DNA of 64,000 bases, taken from the NCBI GenBank assembly GCA_940671915.1, contig CALNVZ010003433.1, forward strand, positions 23,363,569 through 23,427,568, written 5' to 3'. Origin of the DNA: Paracentrotus lividus (lineage: Eukaryota > Echinodermata > Echinoidea > Camarodonta > Echinidae). The notes beneath the pieces are model-generated. The model saw nothing but the letters and a program-made list of their open reading frames with translations. It had not been told where the DNA came from and did not search any database. Shown in pieces: positions 1 to 12,800 of the stretch. The position numbers and the translations under genes were made by a program. Within the stretch, counting starts at the first letter, position 1; every line of letters begins with the position of its first letter.

Positions 1-760
1 ACTACTCAAGAGAGCTTTTCATCTCAACCAGGTGGCAAAAAGGGGCTTTTAATGAATTGAACTTTAACCTTGCAAGAAATATAATGTATGTCCATTAAGA
101 TTTGTTTGAGTACCGTAGACTCTTGTCATAATTCTGGATCTTTGTACCAAGCTTTCTTACACCTTGATCTGTTCCTACATGGCTATATGTCCTGCTGCTA
201 CCAACTGTTTCCATGTATCATTATCCTCGTAACGCATCAGAGAGGCGGTACTAAACCACTACACACAGTTTTAAGTTACCTGGGGCAGTTGCATTAACAA
301 GTTACATATAGAACAATTGTGTAGATATATAATCTGCATTTTTGTGGCTAACAAGCAGTTCAGCTAATCAAATCACAGTAACTGATGTTGTAATGGTGAG
401 TTACAATTGTTCCAACTCTGTATGACACAATATGGTAATAGATTTCCATCTTTAAAAAGGAAATTCTTATCAAAAGGAAATATTTGTCTGGCCTTTGACA
501 TGGATTAATGTTCTTCTAAATTGCTGAATTATCCTTACCTTTGAGAGTACATCACATCTGCTGTCTGGGACTACACAGTTTATGTAATTCTCAATTTAGT
601 AACTGCTCAAAACCAACAATAAATTGCAAAAATATAAAACCTAAGGAAATAGAGAGATTAAATAAATTTCTCAGAACATATATAACTGATTGCTCTTCTC
701 TACAGATTTTTAACTTGTTTGGCCATCTTATATGTGACCTTTGACATTACTCATACTCAC
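1..760. other. P4HA intron, nothing else seen
   Basis: This stretch lies downstream (in gene sense) of the last visible alternative exon. I looked for the next common exon (expected to begin MSDV-x-AGGATVFP) and for a further GNRIAT copy on the minus strand and found neither. The short open frames here have no recognisable features. Confidence 0.6.
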
Positions 761-826
761 GTAGAACAGCGCTGTGGCAATTCTATTGCCAGTCTTCAAA
801 TGCTTGAAGGCTTCCTGTTCATCACT
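761..826 (-). CDS. P4HA: P4HA alternative exon A (GNRIAT exon, copy nearest the 3' end)
   Basis: This exon has 22 codons and starts and ends in phase 0. It reads [11 protein letters not shown], then [11 protein letters not shown], and aligns with the human P4HA1 segment KDEPDAFKELG followed by TGNRIATWLFY. The acceptor is ATTAG and the donor GTGAGTATG. The tract before the acceptor is purine-interrupted and looks weak. It lies only 82 nt from copy B, with which it shares exon sequence and about 30 bases of the following intron, so the two arose by a recent tandem duplication. Known of the family: the exon sits just after the HxD iron-binding motif. Confidence 0.85.
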
Positions 827-3800
827 CTAATCCAGAAAGGGGCATAAAGATATAATACATTGGATGTCTATCGTAAAACAAGTGACCTTTGACACTACTC
901 ATACTCACGTAGAAGAGCGCCGTGGCAATTCTATTGCCAGTCTCTAAATGTTTGAAGGCTTCCAAGTTTTCATCCTAAAGATATAACACAAAGGATTTTG
1001 AGTGTGATACCCTGAGACCAAGGTCGTTGGACAAAGGGTGGTGGAGGCCCTCTGTCATTGACCTTGTTTAAAACAGCACCTTTGTAGGAATGACTTTGTC
1101 CATTTGTAATGACCTTCCCCTTACATACCATAGGCACAGTCTGGGAACATCTTTAAAAATTTGATACCGTCAACTTCAAGGACAAATCATTTGGTATAGC
1201 AACAATTTTTCTGCTCTGTACAGCTGTACATATTTTTGCTCAAAGACAACTGTTGCAGTTGTAATGCTGGGCAAATATGAGAAAAATTCCAAAATGTGTT
1301 ATTAATACAACTGAATGCTTCAATTTTTTTCTTCTTGTTTTATGCCCCTAATAACATGATCTTTACATGTAGTAACATATGGGGAAAGCATCAGCGGCAT
1401 TTCTCTGATAATGTGCTACGGTATGTAAAGGACACAAGGCCTCACTAAGTAATGTCAAAATACAAAGCCATTCCTGGGTATTGTAGGACACAAGGGTCAA
1501 TCCTGGATATGTCCCTTGGTTAGCTTTGGGGATGTACACACGGTACTTACGTAGAAAAGAGCTGTCGCGATTCTATTCCCGGTTCCTAACGATTCAAACG
1601 CGTTGGTCTCTTCCGCCTGGGGGTTTGATGGTAAGCGGTGGATGGAGGGGGGAGAGAAGGGGGAAGGGGGATTAGATGAAATGATAAACAAGGCATGGAT
1701 TAGGAGTTAAGCCACGTCTGCAAGATGGTGGTAGTACATTGTGATCCCAAGAGACGGTATTAATCCCTGTTAAAGTGATTCATGGAAATGGTGTAGACAT
1801 TGATTTCTTTGTTATCACATATCCCTTAATTATAAAAACAACAGTAATAACAACAATAACAATAATAATATAGAAACTGTAATAATGTTCCTAATATTTT
1901 GAGGTAGGTCAATCATAGAACAGGACGAAGAAATAATTAGAGTGTTGAAAGTATGACCATAAAATTTTGGATCGTTAATGCAATTAGGTTGTGGAAAAAT
2001 GAAAAATAACTATAATATATTGCACAATTTCCAACCAAATAGTTTCAACTGCACAATGAAATAATTACCCCCTGCTTTAGCTGAACTACCATTATAAGGC
2101 ACTCAAAAATTCAAGGTACATTTTCTTTCCCTAGGTACCTATGTACTTCCCCTGGATGGAGTGTGGTAAGTGTAGATAAATGCTTCGGGTTAAACTATTA
2201 CTTTGAAATCAGTTTGAAATCTAATTTCTCCAATTTGAATAATGGCAAGTGAAACAAAAAATTGAGGATATTAGAAAAATAAGCATGTTTGCATGTCAGG
2301 GGTAGATATGAACTTACTTCCAGACTTTTTTATATATTTTTTCTTTTCTGTAAATTCAACATTCAGATATTACCAATTCACCATACTAAATTTTGTCATT
2401 GCGGGTAAAGATCATAGTAGTCTCTAGGGGTTGTGTGCCTAGGGCCCCTTTATGAAATATTAAAAATTTAGGTGCCAAGTGTAAATCATATTGTAGTCTG
2501 TATTAAATAATAAAAAGGTACAGTTGGAAACATTTTTTTATTGTATGAAGTTTAGTCACAACTTGGTAACGCTTGGTATTTTCATAAAGCAGGAAAAATA
2601 AGCTTTCTCCTGCAATTTTTTTCATTTGATACGGTGCTGTAGATCTTTAGATATGATAAATTTTCTACAATTAATAAAAATTCATTTTGCGCACGCCGCG
2701 CCGTGCCTTTGTGTAGGTTTCGAACATAACCCGCCAAAATTGATGAAAAGACCAATGGGTTTGTCTGGAGTTAAATCTCTTCTCTTCACACAAAAATTAG
2801 CACAACTTTTGTGCTACAAAAGCAAATTATTTGAAATAAATTCTATCAGCACGAAAAATATATTGGCTTTAATTTGATACCATATATAATCAACATTTGA
2901 AAAGATTTCATGGCTAATTTACTTTTTCCGCGACTGTACCATTTTTTTATACAGACTGTAGAAGCCTATTTTTTAATCAAAAGAGATGTATATTAAATAC
3001 GACAGATACAACATGGCTTGAAATAATTGTTTATTCAAATACATAAATAAAATAAATCTGTGAAATAACATGAATAAAATCAATATGAAATAATTTAACA
3101 GTGCCTGTTGGAACCAGTTGAAACCAGTTTGTGCCTGCAGACATGACTAGGGGTCAAAGGAAAGTGATAGAGGCCTGGGATATAGGCTGAGAAAGATGAA
3201 TAACCAGGGGTGGCAAATGAGCATGGTATCGTGCAAATGCTTTGGGGGCAAAAGAGGCTGATCGCAGTTGGTAACCAATGGAAAAATCCTTGGACTTCAT
3301 CATCCAATTTCAAATGTTGTCAGTAATGAAGCAGAACCAACTACCCATCATGGAAAGTTTTAAAAAATAAAGTTAACTTTAAAAAAGCCATCGGAAATGG
3401 TTTTCAGTCAATAGCTGTTGCTTTTGATGTGAAACGTTTACCAAATGTCCAAAACAAAAACAAATAGCAATGACAACATATTACCTTGTCGGCCTTGCTG
3501 TTTTTAAAGGTCTACATGTATTATATATTACACAAAATAGAAATGGTACAGCCCTTTTGGCACAAGACCGACGATATGTGTTTTCATCATAGATCGCACC
3601 ATTTATTTCATAGATATATACAACTGTGTTGGGTTGTAGTACAGGAAAAAAAACCTCTTAAAAGGAAATTACAGTTGTGGTTGAGAGATTGAATTGTGGA
3701 GGAAACATTTGAAGAGCAATCCTTGTCAGTAGAGCTTTTTGCTAACATATTCTTTTTTAAATAAATGAAAATACCCTGCAGCTCAGAAATCTTTTCTTTC

Positions 3801-6800
3801 CTTTTACCACTACAGTACATTCTGTTTAAAAGTATTTTTAAAGGCAGCTAGTGTTTATTTGTACAACTTTTATTGACATTAACCGAAAAGAGATTTGGGT
3901 CTTTAGTAAAGGCAGTTGGAAGGTGGTCCTTAATGCAGGTTTTGACCTACTTTACATAGGATAGGAACTCTTGTGCTTCCCATAGGCTACCAACAGTACA
4001 TGTGTTTGACAATCATGGCGGACATGCAATTTTCAGGCAGTTAGATTGGGAGTCGCTAAACAAATGTCCGTGCTAAAGGATTCAAAATGGCGGTCTACTG
4101 TACAATAAATGACTGAAACTAGTGCTCTCAGACTAGAGCTCCAGTGATAGTTGGTTTATGTAGGTCAGTGATGGTCATTTGACTGTTTTTGGCCAGTAAT
4201 ATTACCGTAATAATCCAGATTCTTTGAACAGTGTATTGCAGATTTTATTATGGCAGTATTCTGGTCGAGAATAGCCACAGCTGATCACTTGGCCGTTATT
4301 AACCAACCTTAACTGACTTTGACTGTAGTGTGAGAGCACTTAAAGAGTAGGACAAGAACTTCTTAAAGCTTTCCTAAATGCTACTTAGGTGACGGCCATT
4401 CCGCAATCACAGCAGACATGCAGCCACTCACATAGAACAGAATGGTTGCTATTCGATTGCCTGTGCCAAGCAAATCGAAATGAGGATCAACTTCATCCAC
4501 CTGACAACATATCATTCATTTTGTGCATGGGTGAGAAAGGTTAGGGAGGAATACGTTAATTTTATATCGTGTATACTAATACATAGACCTCAACACAGAC
4601 CTTGATATGGGTTTTTTTTTTTACACCATTTGAAACAAATTGGGGAAAACAGAAAAATCAGACAAACATATTGGTGAAAGATGGATTAAATATGATCAAA
4701 TAGAACATTTATGAATGTTTAAATCACTGCAAGAGAATGAATCTCAAATTGGCAATCATATCCTGTTTCTGGTTCACTAAACATATGTCATATTTTACTT
4801 CTGGAAAGTACTCAAATTAAAGTATACATGTAGAGGGCATGCCGTCATATGTAGACCTATCTACAAATAATGAAAAGACCATAGCTACATGTAGCACTAA
4901 CATTTTGAATAATCATAATATATCTGTTTATCGATTGGAATAAACGTCAGATCAAAGATGTCCAAAAATACATCACACTCAGCCTGATCACATTCTTAGT
5001 GACATATTATCTGAGTAAGTTTGAACTTTCAACAATACATTTCTCTGGTTTTTCTGCTTTTCTTCAAATCAACTTCCAATGAAGCTTGAACATTCCTAAA
5101 AATGACTAAACCCTTTCCATGCCATTATAAAAATAAAGCCATAGTTTTGTATTCTCCTCTTTTCTCCCCTTCATGCAGCACAGATCTAAGGTAGATCTGA
5201 AGTTTGCCATTTTTATTGCCAAAAGGGATTAGTTCAAGTAATTAGAGATCAAAGTATACTTCTGAACATGAGATATAAATGTGGAAGAAATGTTTCAAGA
5301 TAACAGAATAATATCCCAACATAATAAGCAATTGCACATGTCTCAAAATGATTGGGAAAGGCTAACTATACACATAATGCATCTTTAAAAAAAAAAAATT
5401 TATTGCATGCTGTGAGGTCTTGGAATCACCAAGATATGAAATTAACTGATTTCTGTCAAGAGTCAAATGCACCTGACAGCATATATGGGACTGCACCCGA
5501 GTGTTCAGCCTGAATGATTTTATCTGCTTTTTGTCTTATTATGAATGTGAGGGCTTTCGACAGCAATCTTTCACAGAAGAGCTTTGAAATCCTTTGTAAA
5601 TCAATGCATTTGTAATTTCAGCATTCCGTATAGTAATGAACGCACTATTTCTTGAATATTACCTTGAGCATGGAAAGGGTTTGTATCATATGCACACATT
5701 GCATAATATATGGATCTAGGGTTAAAAAAAAAAAAAAAAATTCTTCATGGGGCTCTTTTCAACCTTTTTTTTTTTTTTTTTTTTTGGGGGGGGGGGGAAT
5801 CGAGCACATACGTGTTTTCAATGGTAGTAATTTGGCTCTTTTAGCCTCATGGGGGCTAAATCACCGAGTCCCCAATGTAATTATTTCCTGCATTGGATGG
5901 TGCACAGTGCGTATTGTAAAGAAAAGGTTTGTGTTATAGAGAAAAGTTGCAACAAAACAAAACAAAACATTAAATTGCTTCAATAAAGTGAGGCATTAGC
6001 AGCAAAATATATAAATTATACTTAAAAATGCAACAGAAGCTGATTGTCAGTGATTTTAAACTCTAAAATGATTTTTTTAATCATTAGGTTTCGAAAAACA
6101 TACACCAAGTTGATATAATCCTGGTTGCCCTTGGCCTCTCATAAAATGTCAGTTACAAAAAACAATACATTCTGGGAAATATCTTTGTTTAAAATATGGT
6201 TTTGTGCAGTTAAAGGACTTAAATCATAAGTCGTCAGTTTGTTAGTAAGTTTAGAATTTTATTAGAATTAATATTTTAGTTTGGTGAGTGTATTTCCTCC
6301 ATCGAGTACACTCAGAATTCGATCCACATCATCATGGCAAACAGACCATTTCTGTGCCAATGTAAAGGCACATCCACACATGAACTATGTCGTAACACTG
6401 AAAGTGATCTTATACCCACTGTCCATTGCATACATGGAATAGAATTACAACAGTATCAGACAGTGTCATGTGAGAACGCACCCTTACAAGTGGTCTCTAC
6501 CATAGATGAGGTTCAAAATTCTCCCTCGGTTGAAAAGTGTTTGTAGTGATCTCATGGAAATGAGCAATACTTACAGTGTACTCAGTATTATGCCTAATTA
6601 TGCATAATTTTCTTGCTGAAGGACATTAAGGAAATATATGGGATTTGAACCAAGTACCTTGCAGTTGTTGGTTCTGTCACTCATTCACTAACCCATGGTC
6701 AGGCCACCTCTATCAAAAATATAAATTTACAGTTCTAACTTCTTATTACTTTTTAAAACTAGATATCTACAACTCTTATTCATGTACATCTTAAAGGGGA

Positions 6801-9800
6801 AGTTCACCCTGGGTTTAAATTGGTTTTAAAAAATGCAGAAAATAAAAGAAAAATATGAGTGAAGGTTTGGAGAAAATCGACCAAAAATAATGAAGTTATT
6901 GAATATTTAAAGTTTTGATTTTGTGACGTCACATGCGAGCAGTTCTCATGTGTTATGTAGTGTAAATTCCATAAAATGTCATTTTTTTTCAGAAGAAAAT
7001 TAATTATATCACCTGTGCAGTAAATACATCATCAAACGTGTGTTAATATACATGCCTCTATCAAATTGACCCATTTCCTTATCAAGAACCATGAAAAAAG
7101 ACAATTTTATGGAATTTACATACACAACACATGGGAGAGCTGCTCGCACGTGACGTCACAGAATCAAAACTTTAAATATTCATAACTTCGCAATTTTTTG
7201 GTCGATTTTCTTCAAACTTTCTTACATATTTTTCTTTTATTTTTCTGCATTTTTTAAAACCAATAAAATTACAGGGTGAACTTCCCCTTTAAAAGAAAAT
7301 TATTCACGAATTTGTTGATATTTTATCTAATTCTTTTTCTTTTCTCCCCTGATGTACATAATACAATAATCAAACCTGAGTTGCATTTGTGGGGCCATCT
7401 CTTCAGATCTTTATAGTTCAGTATTGAAACAGAATTAGTCAATAATTCATCTGTAAAAGCTTAGGCAAACCTTTATGTAAACTTACCTTGAATGTTGAAG
7501 ATACAGAGATACCCATCATACTAAAGCATAAACGACCGGTAATACACTACTATTCAAACCTGGTTCATTACTCAAAACATTGTTATAAATGGAACACCTT
7601 CTCACTACCAACGTTTGTAAAGATTGATGTGTAATTTTTCTTCTATAAATATGCGATTGAGCAACTGATTATGAAAGAAGAAAAATTGGAAATATTATGA
7701 ATGTACAAAAATTGTAACTAATCAAACACAAATTGCCAACTGACATACATGTATTGTCAGTTGTGAGGAATTCTCCATTCTCCAATTTATTTCTGTTGTT
7801 TCTTGACAATGTTATGGATAATATCTTCTAAGAAATGGGCATCAAACAACCAAATTGCCCAAATTATCCTTGATCAATTAAGTTTCATAACTTAAAACAG
7901 CATTTTTGTCAAGCCTTGATTAAAAATTATGTTTTTCTCTGTTTCTATGTTTTATTTATTAGGATCATACAAGGCGTGATTTCTCTTGGTAAGACAAAAT
8001 TGAAATATATAAGTCCTTAATAATGGATGTTTTATAAATAATTCTTGCTCAGTGAAGTATCAATGTAGCGACTACTATGCTTACAGTAATAGCCCATTGT
8101 ACTGGTGAACCAAGAGCATAATTTATCCTCTGGTTAAGATTATTCTCAAATTAAACAGACAGCAACACATCAGATAATGGTGACCTTGACTATTGTATGC
8201 CTACAATCAACTTGGAATAGAATATGGATTTGAATTCACCAGTATTTCTTAAATGGAAAAAAGTTAACTTTTTTTTTTTTTGCTCACCTCTGAAAAACGT
8301 TGATAAGTTTATAAAATAAGTTTCATGAATGGCCACACTATCTAGTTCAGTACATCTACTTCAATCACTCATTACACAGGATTAACATCATTTTAGACAT
8401 AACAGAGTTGACATTATGATTGTCAAGACATAGTTGAACAAAGTTAACTATTCCAAACACATATTTCCTTCATTTGACCAGGGGCATTTGATAATTGTTC
8501 GACTACAATTTTTTTAACAGCTATTTGAAGTGTAGGCCCTACATGTAATAAATGTGACCGTACCCAATATTGAATTTTTGTGTCATATCTGTCACAGTCA
8601 AAGAGAGTAAAATATCTCCTCAACTACTCAGTATTGTGAAATTTAATCCATGTTGCTGAAAACCAAATGTGGAGTGAATAAAGTATGTTTTGGAATCGTT
8701 AATTTTATTTTTAACCAAAAAATGTCTGAAGGTCATGTCCCTTTGTCTAGAAATTACCTTAAAGGGGAAGTTCACCCTGGAATTTTATTGGTCTTCAAAA
8801 TGAAGAAAAATAAAAGAAAAATATGAGTGAAGGTTTGGAGAAAATCGACCAATAAATTATGAAGTTATGATTATTCAAAGTTTTGATTATGTGACGTCAC
8901 ATGCGAGCAGATCTCCTATGTGTTATGTAGTGTAAATTCCATAAAATGTCATTTTTATTTCAAAAGAAATTAATTATGTCACCTGTGCGGTCGATATACC
9001 ATCAAACATATGTTCATATACATGACTATATCAAATTGATCCATTCCTTTATCAAGAACCATGAAAAAAAGGCAAATTTATGGAATTTACATACACAACC
9101 AATGGGAGAGCTGCTCGCACGTGACGTCACACAATCAAAACTTTAAATATTCATCACTTCCCTATTTTTTGGTCGATTTTCTTCAAACTTTCACTAATAT
9201 TTTTATTTTATTTTTCTTCATTTTTTAAGACCAATAAAATTCCAGGGTGAACTTCCCCTTTAAAATGATTCTGTAACTTTTTGGAGGCTTAACAATTGTG
9301 AGCAGCAGAGGTCCTGCACGCTATCAGTATATGTGACTTGGAATCTCAAAACAAACAAAAACTTGAAAATCTCATATTTTCTGATTTCACCAAAATCTGA
9401 AAGAGTAAAATCTAAGCTTTAAAATGATATATCACTTCCCAAAATTGAAGCTTTTAAACCCATTTCATTTAGTAAATGAAAGAGTGGGTAAGTATGTCCT
9501 GTTTTAATGAATAAGGAGAAAATGAGGTGTAAAGGTTGGGGTTATCCAAGCATGCGAGTGAAGTAAACTTCAGAAAAACTGTTTAAATCGTATCATCTAC
9601 TGTTGTTTATACTCTCAAATTTTGATATACGGTAGAGTAAAGATCACTCTTTCAGAAACTACAAAAATCTAAAAATTGATTTTTCAAAAAAAAAATTAGA
9701 GTTACAACTTTGGAGACTCCCTACAGAGAATCATACTCTGCGACTTTTTGTTGGTTTTGAGATTCCAAGTCACATATGGTGTACAACTGAAGATCAAGAA

Positions 9801-12800
9801 ATGCATAATTTCAGAAGCATATTTATAAATAGTCAAAATATAAGCAACAGAAAATAACAGGCTCTTTAATTCCTCTCTTAGACTGTAAAGTTAGGCTAAA
9901 ATAATATACCTGGCATGTTATGGTAAATGGTTGTAGTCAATCATACATGTAGATACATTTGTATCTTGATAATATTATTATACCCTTTTCTTTTACAAAA
10001 CCTTCACTTTCCTGGCTGCTTACTGATCTTTTTGAACTTACATGTACGCAACATAAGCATCCAAATTCACAGATCATAAGCCTCCATAAAGTTACTAAAA
10101 CCCTGTAGTTCGTGTACTGTATACGCCATATATTTTGTGTGCATACCGGTATATTTCTGTGATTTTGCTTCAAGACAGATTCCCTAGAGTATATTTTTGC
10201 GAATTTATTGCATGTGCATTCACTTTGTACAGAAATATCAAGAGGTGAAATTTTGCGTAAGTCGCGATAATCGAGAATACAAAACCAGCGTGTAATATTC
10301 AGCATATACAGTATGATCTTACTCACATAGAATAACATTGTGGCTATCCTGTTACCAATACCACCTTCATATGAATCAGCTGCCTGTGATCGGTGAGCGG
10401 AAAAATGTAGGGTCAACATCAATGTAATCATTTCAAAATTTGTATAGTGTGAGTCACATAAAAAGATGAAATAAAAGATAAAATAAGAAATCTCCTGGTC
10501 ATATACCCATATTTTTTGGATGTGTTTTTATTGGCAATTATTAATTTGTAGGTGATTTACATCATAATCCATTTTTGTTTGGGTCTACTGGCAAGTCCAG
10601 GTGAAACGGTATCACTGATCCCGAAGGAAACACATTCTGTGCCCCCCACCAACACACACCCTCTAAAGGCACTGCTTCACCAAAACAAAGTTGCCAAATA
10701 GCCCGCTTCCAAGTCCTTCTGGGGAAATAGACCCCCGAAATCTTAAAATAATGCGGATTGAAAATTTGCCTGCACCGCGTGGGGATATTGGCAAGCCTTA
10801 TGTCCCAGGACCTGGAAAAAGTTTTGGTCTGAAGCGCCATTTTATACAGCAATAAATTTCTCAAACATTCCCCAAGCAAGATTAGTGGTTTGACTTTTTG
10901 AGCAATTTAGCACAATAATTTAGAGAAAACGTCTGATATTCCTGTTCTGGCAAATTTATGGGATAAAAAGTAGCAGGCTATTTTAAAACTTTGTTTTGGT
11001 TATGCAGCACCTCACCAAGCCGCATGTACATGTACTTTATTCAAATCCCCACTGGATAATTTGGACAAAAACAAATTAATCCCATTTATTGCTGTGGATT
11101 ATCAATAATCATATTATTGCTCCATCAAAGATAAACCTTTCAAATGTTCTCTTTGAAGTCAGAAAACGTTGAACAGACTCCCTTGACCCCATAAACTATT
11201 AACAAATTCGACATTAATAAATCAATTCTATTATTGACATTTGGCCTTTAAAAGGTCATTTTAAAATCAGAGGTGTATAATTGAAGCATTGTAACGTGAT
11301 CCCAATAGGTCATCCATATACATGTACATGGAGTTGGCTTCTAAAATGATGCAGCAATTCACCCTTCTTTTAATAGCTGCTGTCAAATCATCCTGTTGCA
11401 ACAATACTTTCCTTTTTTTATAATGGCAAATATCTTTCTGAATATTTCACAGAGGTTTTATATTGGACAGATGATATTGGGCATTGCTTACACTCAGAGA
11501 ATTATGGGGTTTGATAGAATTACAACCAAGCATCCCTCCCCCTCCCCCCATCCTCCAAACACAAATAAAGTTAACAACCACCATAATAAATTTCTTTTGC
11601 ATTACTTGTACTATTCAAAATGACCTTGATCTTTTCAATACCCCTTCTTACATTGCAGGGTCTTTTCGCCTCTATGTATTTTGCTATAAGTAAACTCATT
11701 CCTGTTTAATATACTCAGTTTAAACTTCATTGCTTTCAGGTAATTACCAAAATTATGACAATGTTAGTGAGACTGTGATAGTGTTAGAAACTGCATGCAA
11801 AAATGGAAAGCTGGTAGCAAACCAAAAATATATAAGAGGATGAGAATTCAAAATTCAGAAATGGGACATGAGCTGTATTCCAACTAGCGGGTGATAGATG
11901 ATGGCACAGATTCATCTACTCCAGCTGGTTGGAATACAACCCAACATCAGTCCTCTTTGTGAATGGTATTAAAGCATGTAAGTGTATAAAGCATGATAGA
12001 AAGGGGGTGGGTATAGAGCACACAACTGGCACTGGCACCTTTATAATACACACTGTTATGCATTATATTTGTTTATGAACTGCATAATATGAATATTTTT
12101 AATATAAATGATAATACACATAGCAATCTTCTTTAAAAAAAAAAAGGATATTAAGAGTTATGAGAATCAAACAGAGAACAAAGGGAAATGTCCTAGATTG
12201 TACAAGGCCAATTCATAGAAAAAGTACAGATTAACTATTTAAAATTGAGGAAAACTGACTAGATTTTAAACAGAAAGAGAGAATTTCTTATCCACAGTAG
12301 TGTTTTGTTTTGTCCAAAATTATAACCCCCCCCCCCCCCCGACACACAACACACACACCCACCACACCACCAAAAAAAACATAAAAAACAAATACCCTTT
12401 TTATGGAGGGTCTTATTATAAATTGTAAAAGTGTTTTGTTTTATATGAAGAAAAAACTTTCTTATTTTGACATTATTTTGGCCTGTATGAACCACCCCTA
12501 ATAAATATCTGAATTTGAATATATCAAAAGAGTTTTCCCCCCCTTTCTTCAGAATTAACTAGGATATTTTTGCCATTTGTGGTAAAATGAAATATTTTGA
12601 AATAACTACGAAAGAACAGACACATGTCAAACTATATGTTCCATATAAGGGGGCAATTGACTGGTCCTAATCACCTTATTAAACAGGAGCAGTCTGCACA
12701 TTTTAATCCATCCCCTAAATTACCCAACCATCAGAAAGAGCGCCCTCAACCTGAACTCACCCTTGCAAAGTCGAAATGAGGTTCATAATGCCCTCCAATG

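Noticed and set aside
6334-6546. 70-residue plus-strand Cys-containing frame
   Set aside because: No recognisable domain, no splice signals and no neighbours; likely chance.
9937-10431. 164-residue minus-strand frame treated as a gene
   Set aside because: Only the [13 protein letters not shown] part is coding (exon E); the remainder is intron and a dispersed repeat.
10562-10879. 105-residue minus-strand frame
   Set aside because: It lies in the P4HA intron between exon E and the HxD exon, and no domain or useful splice ends were seen.
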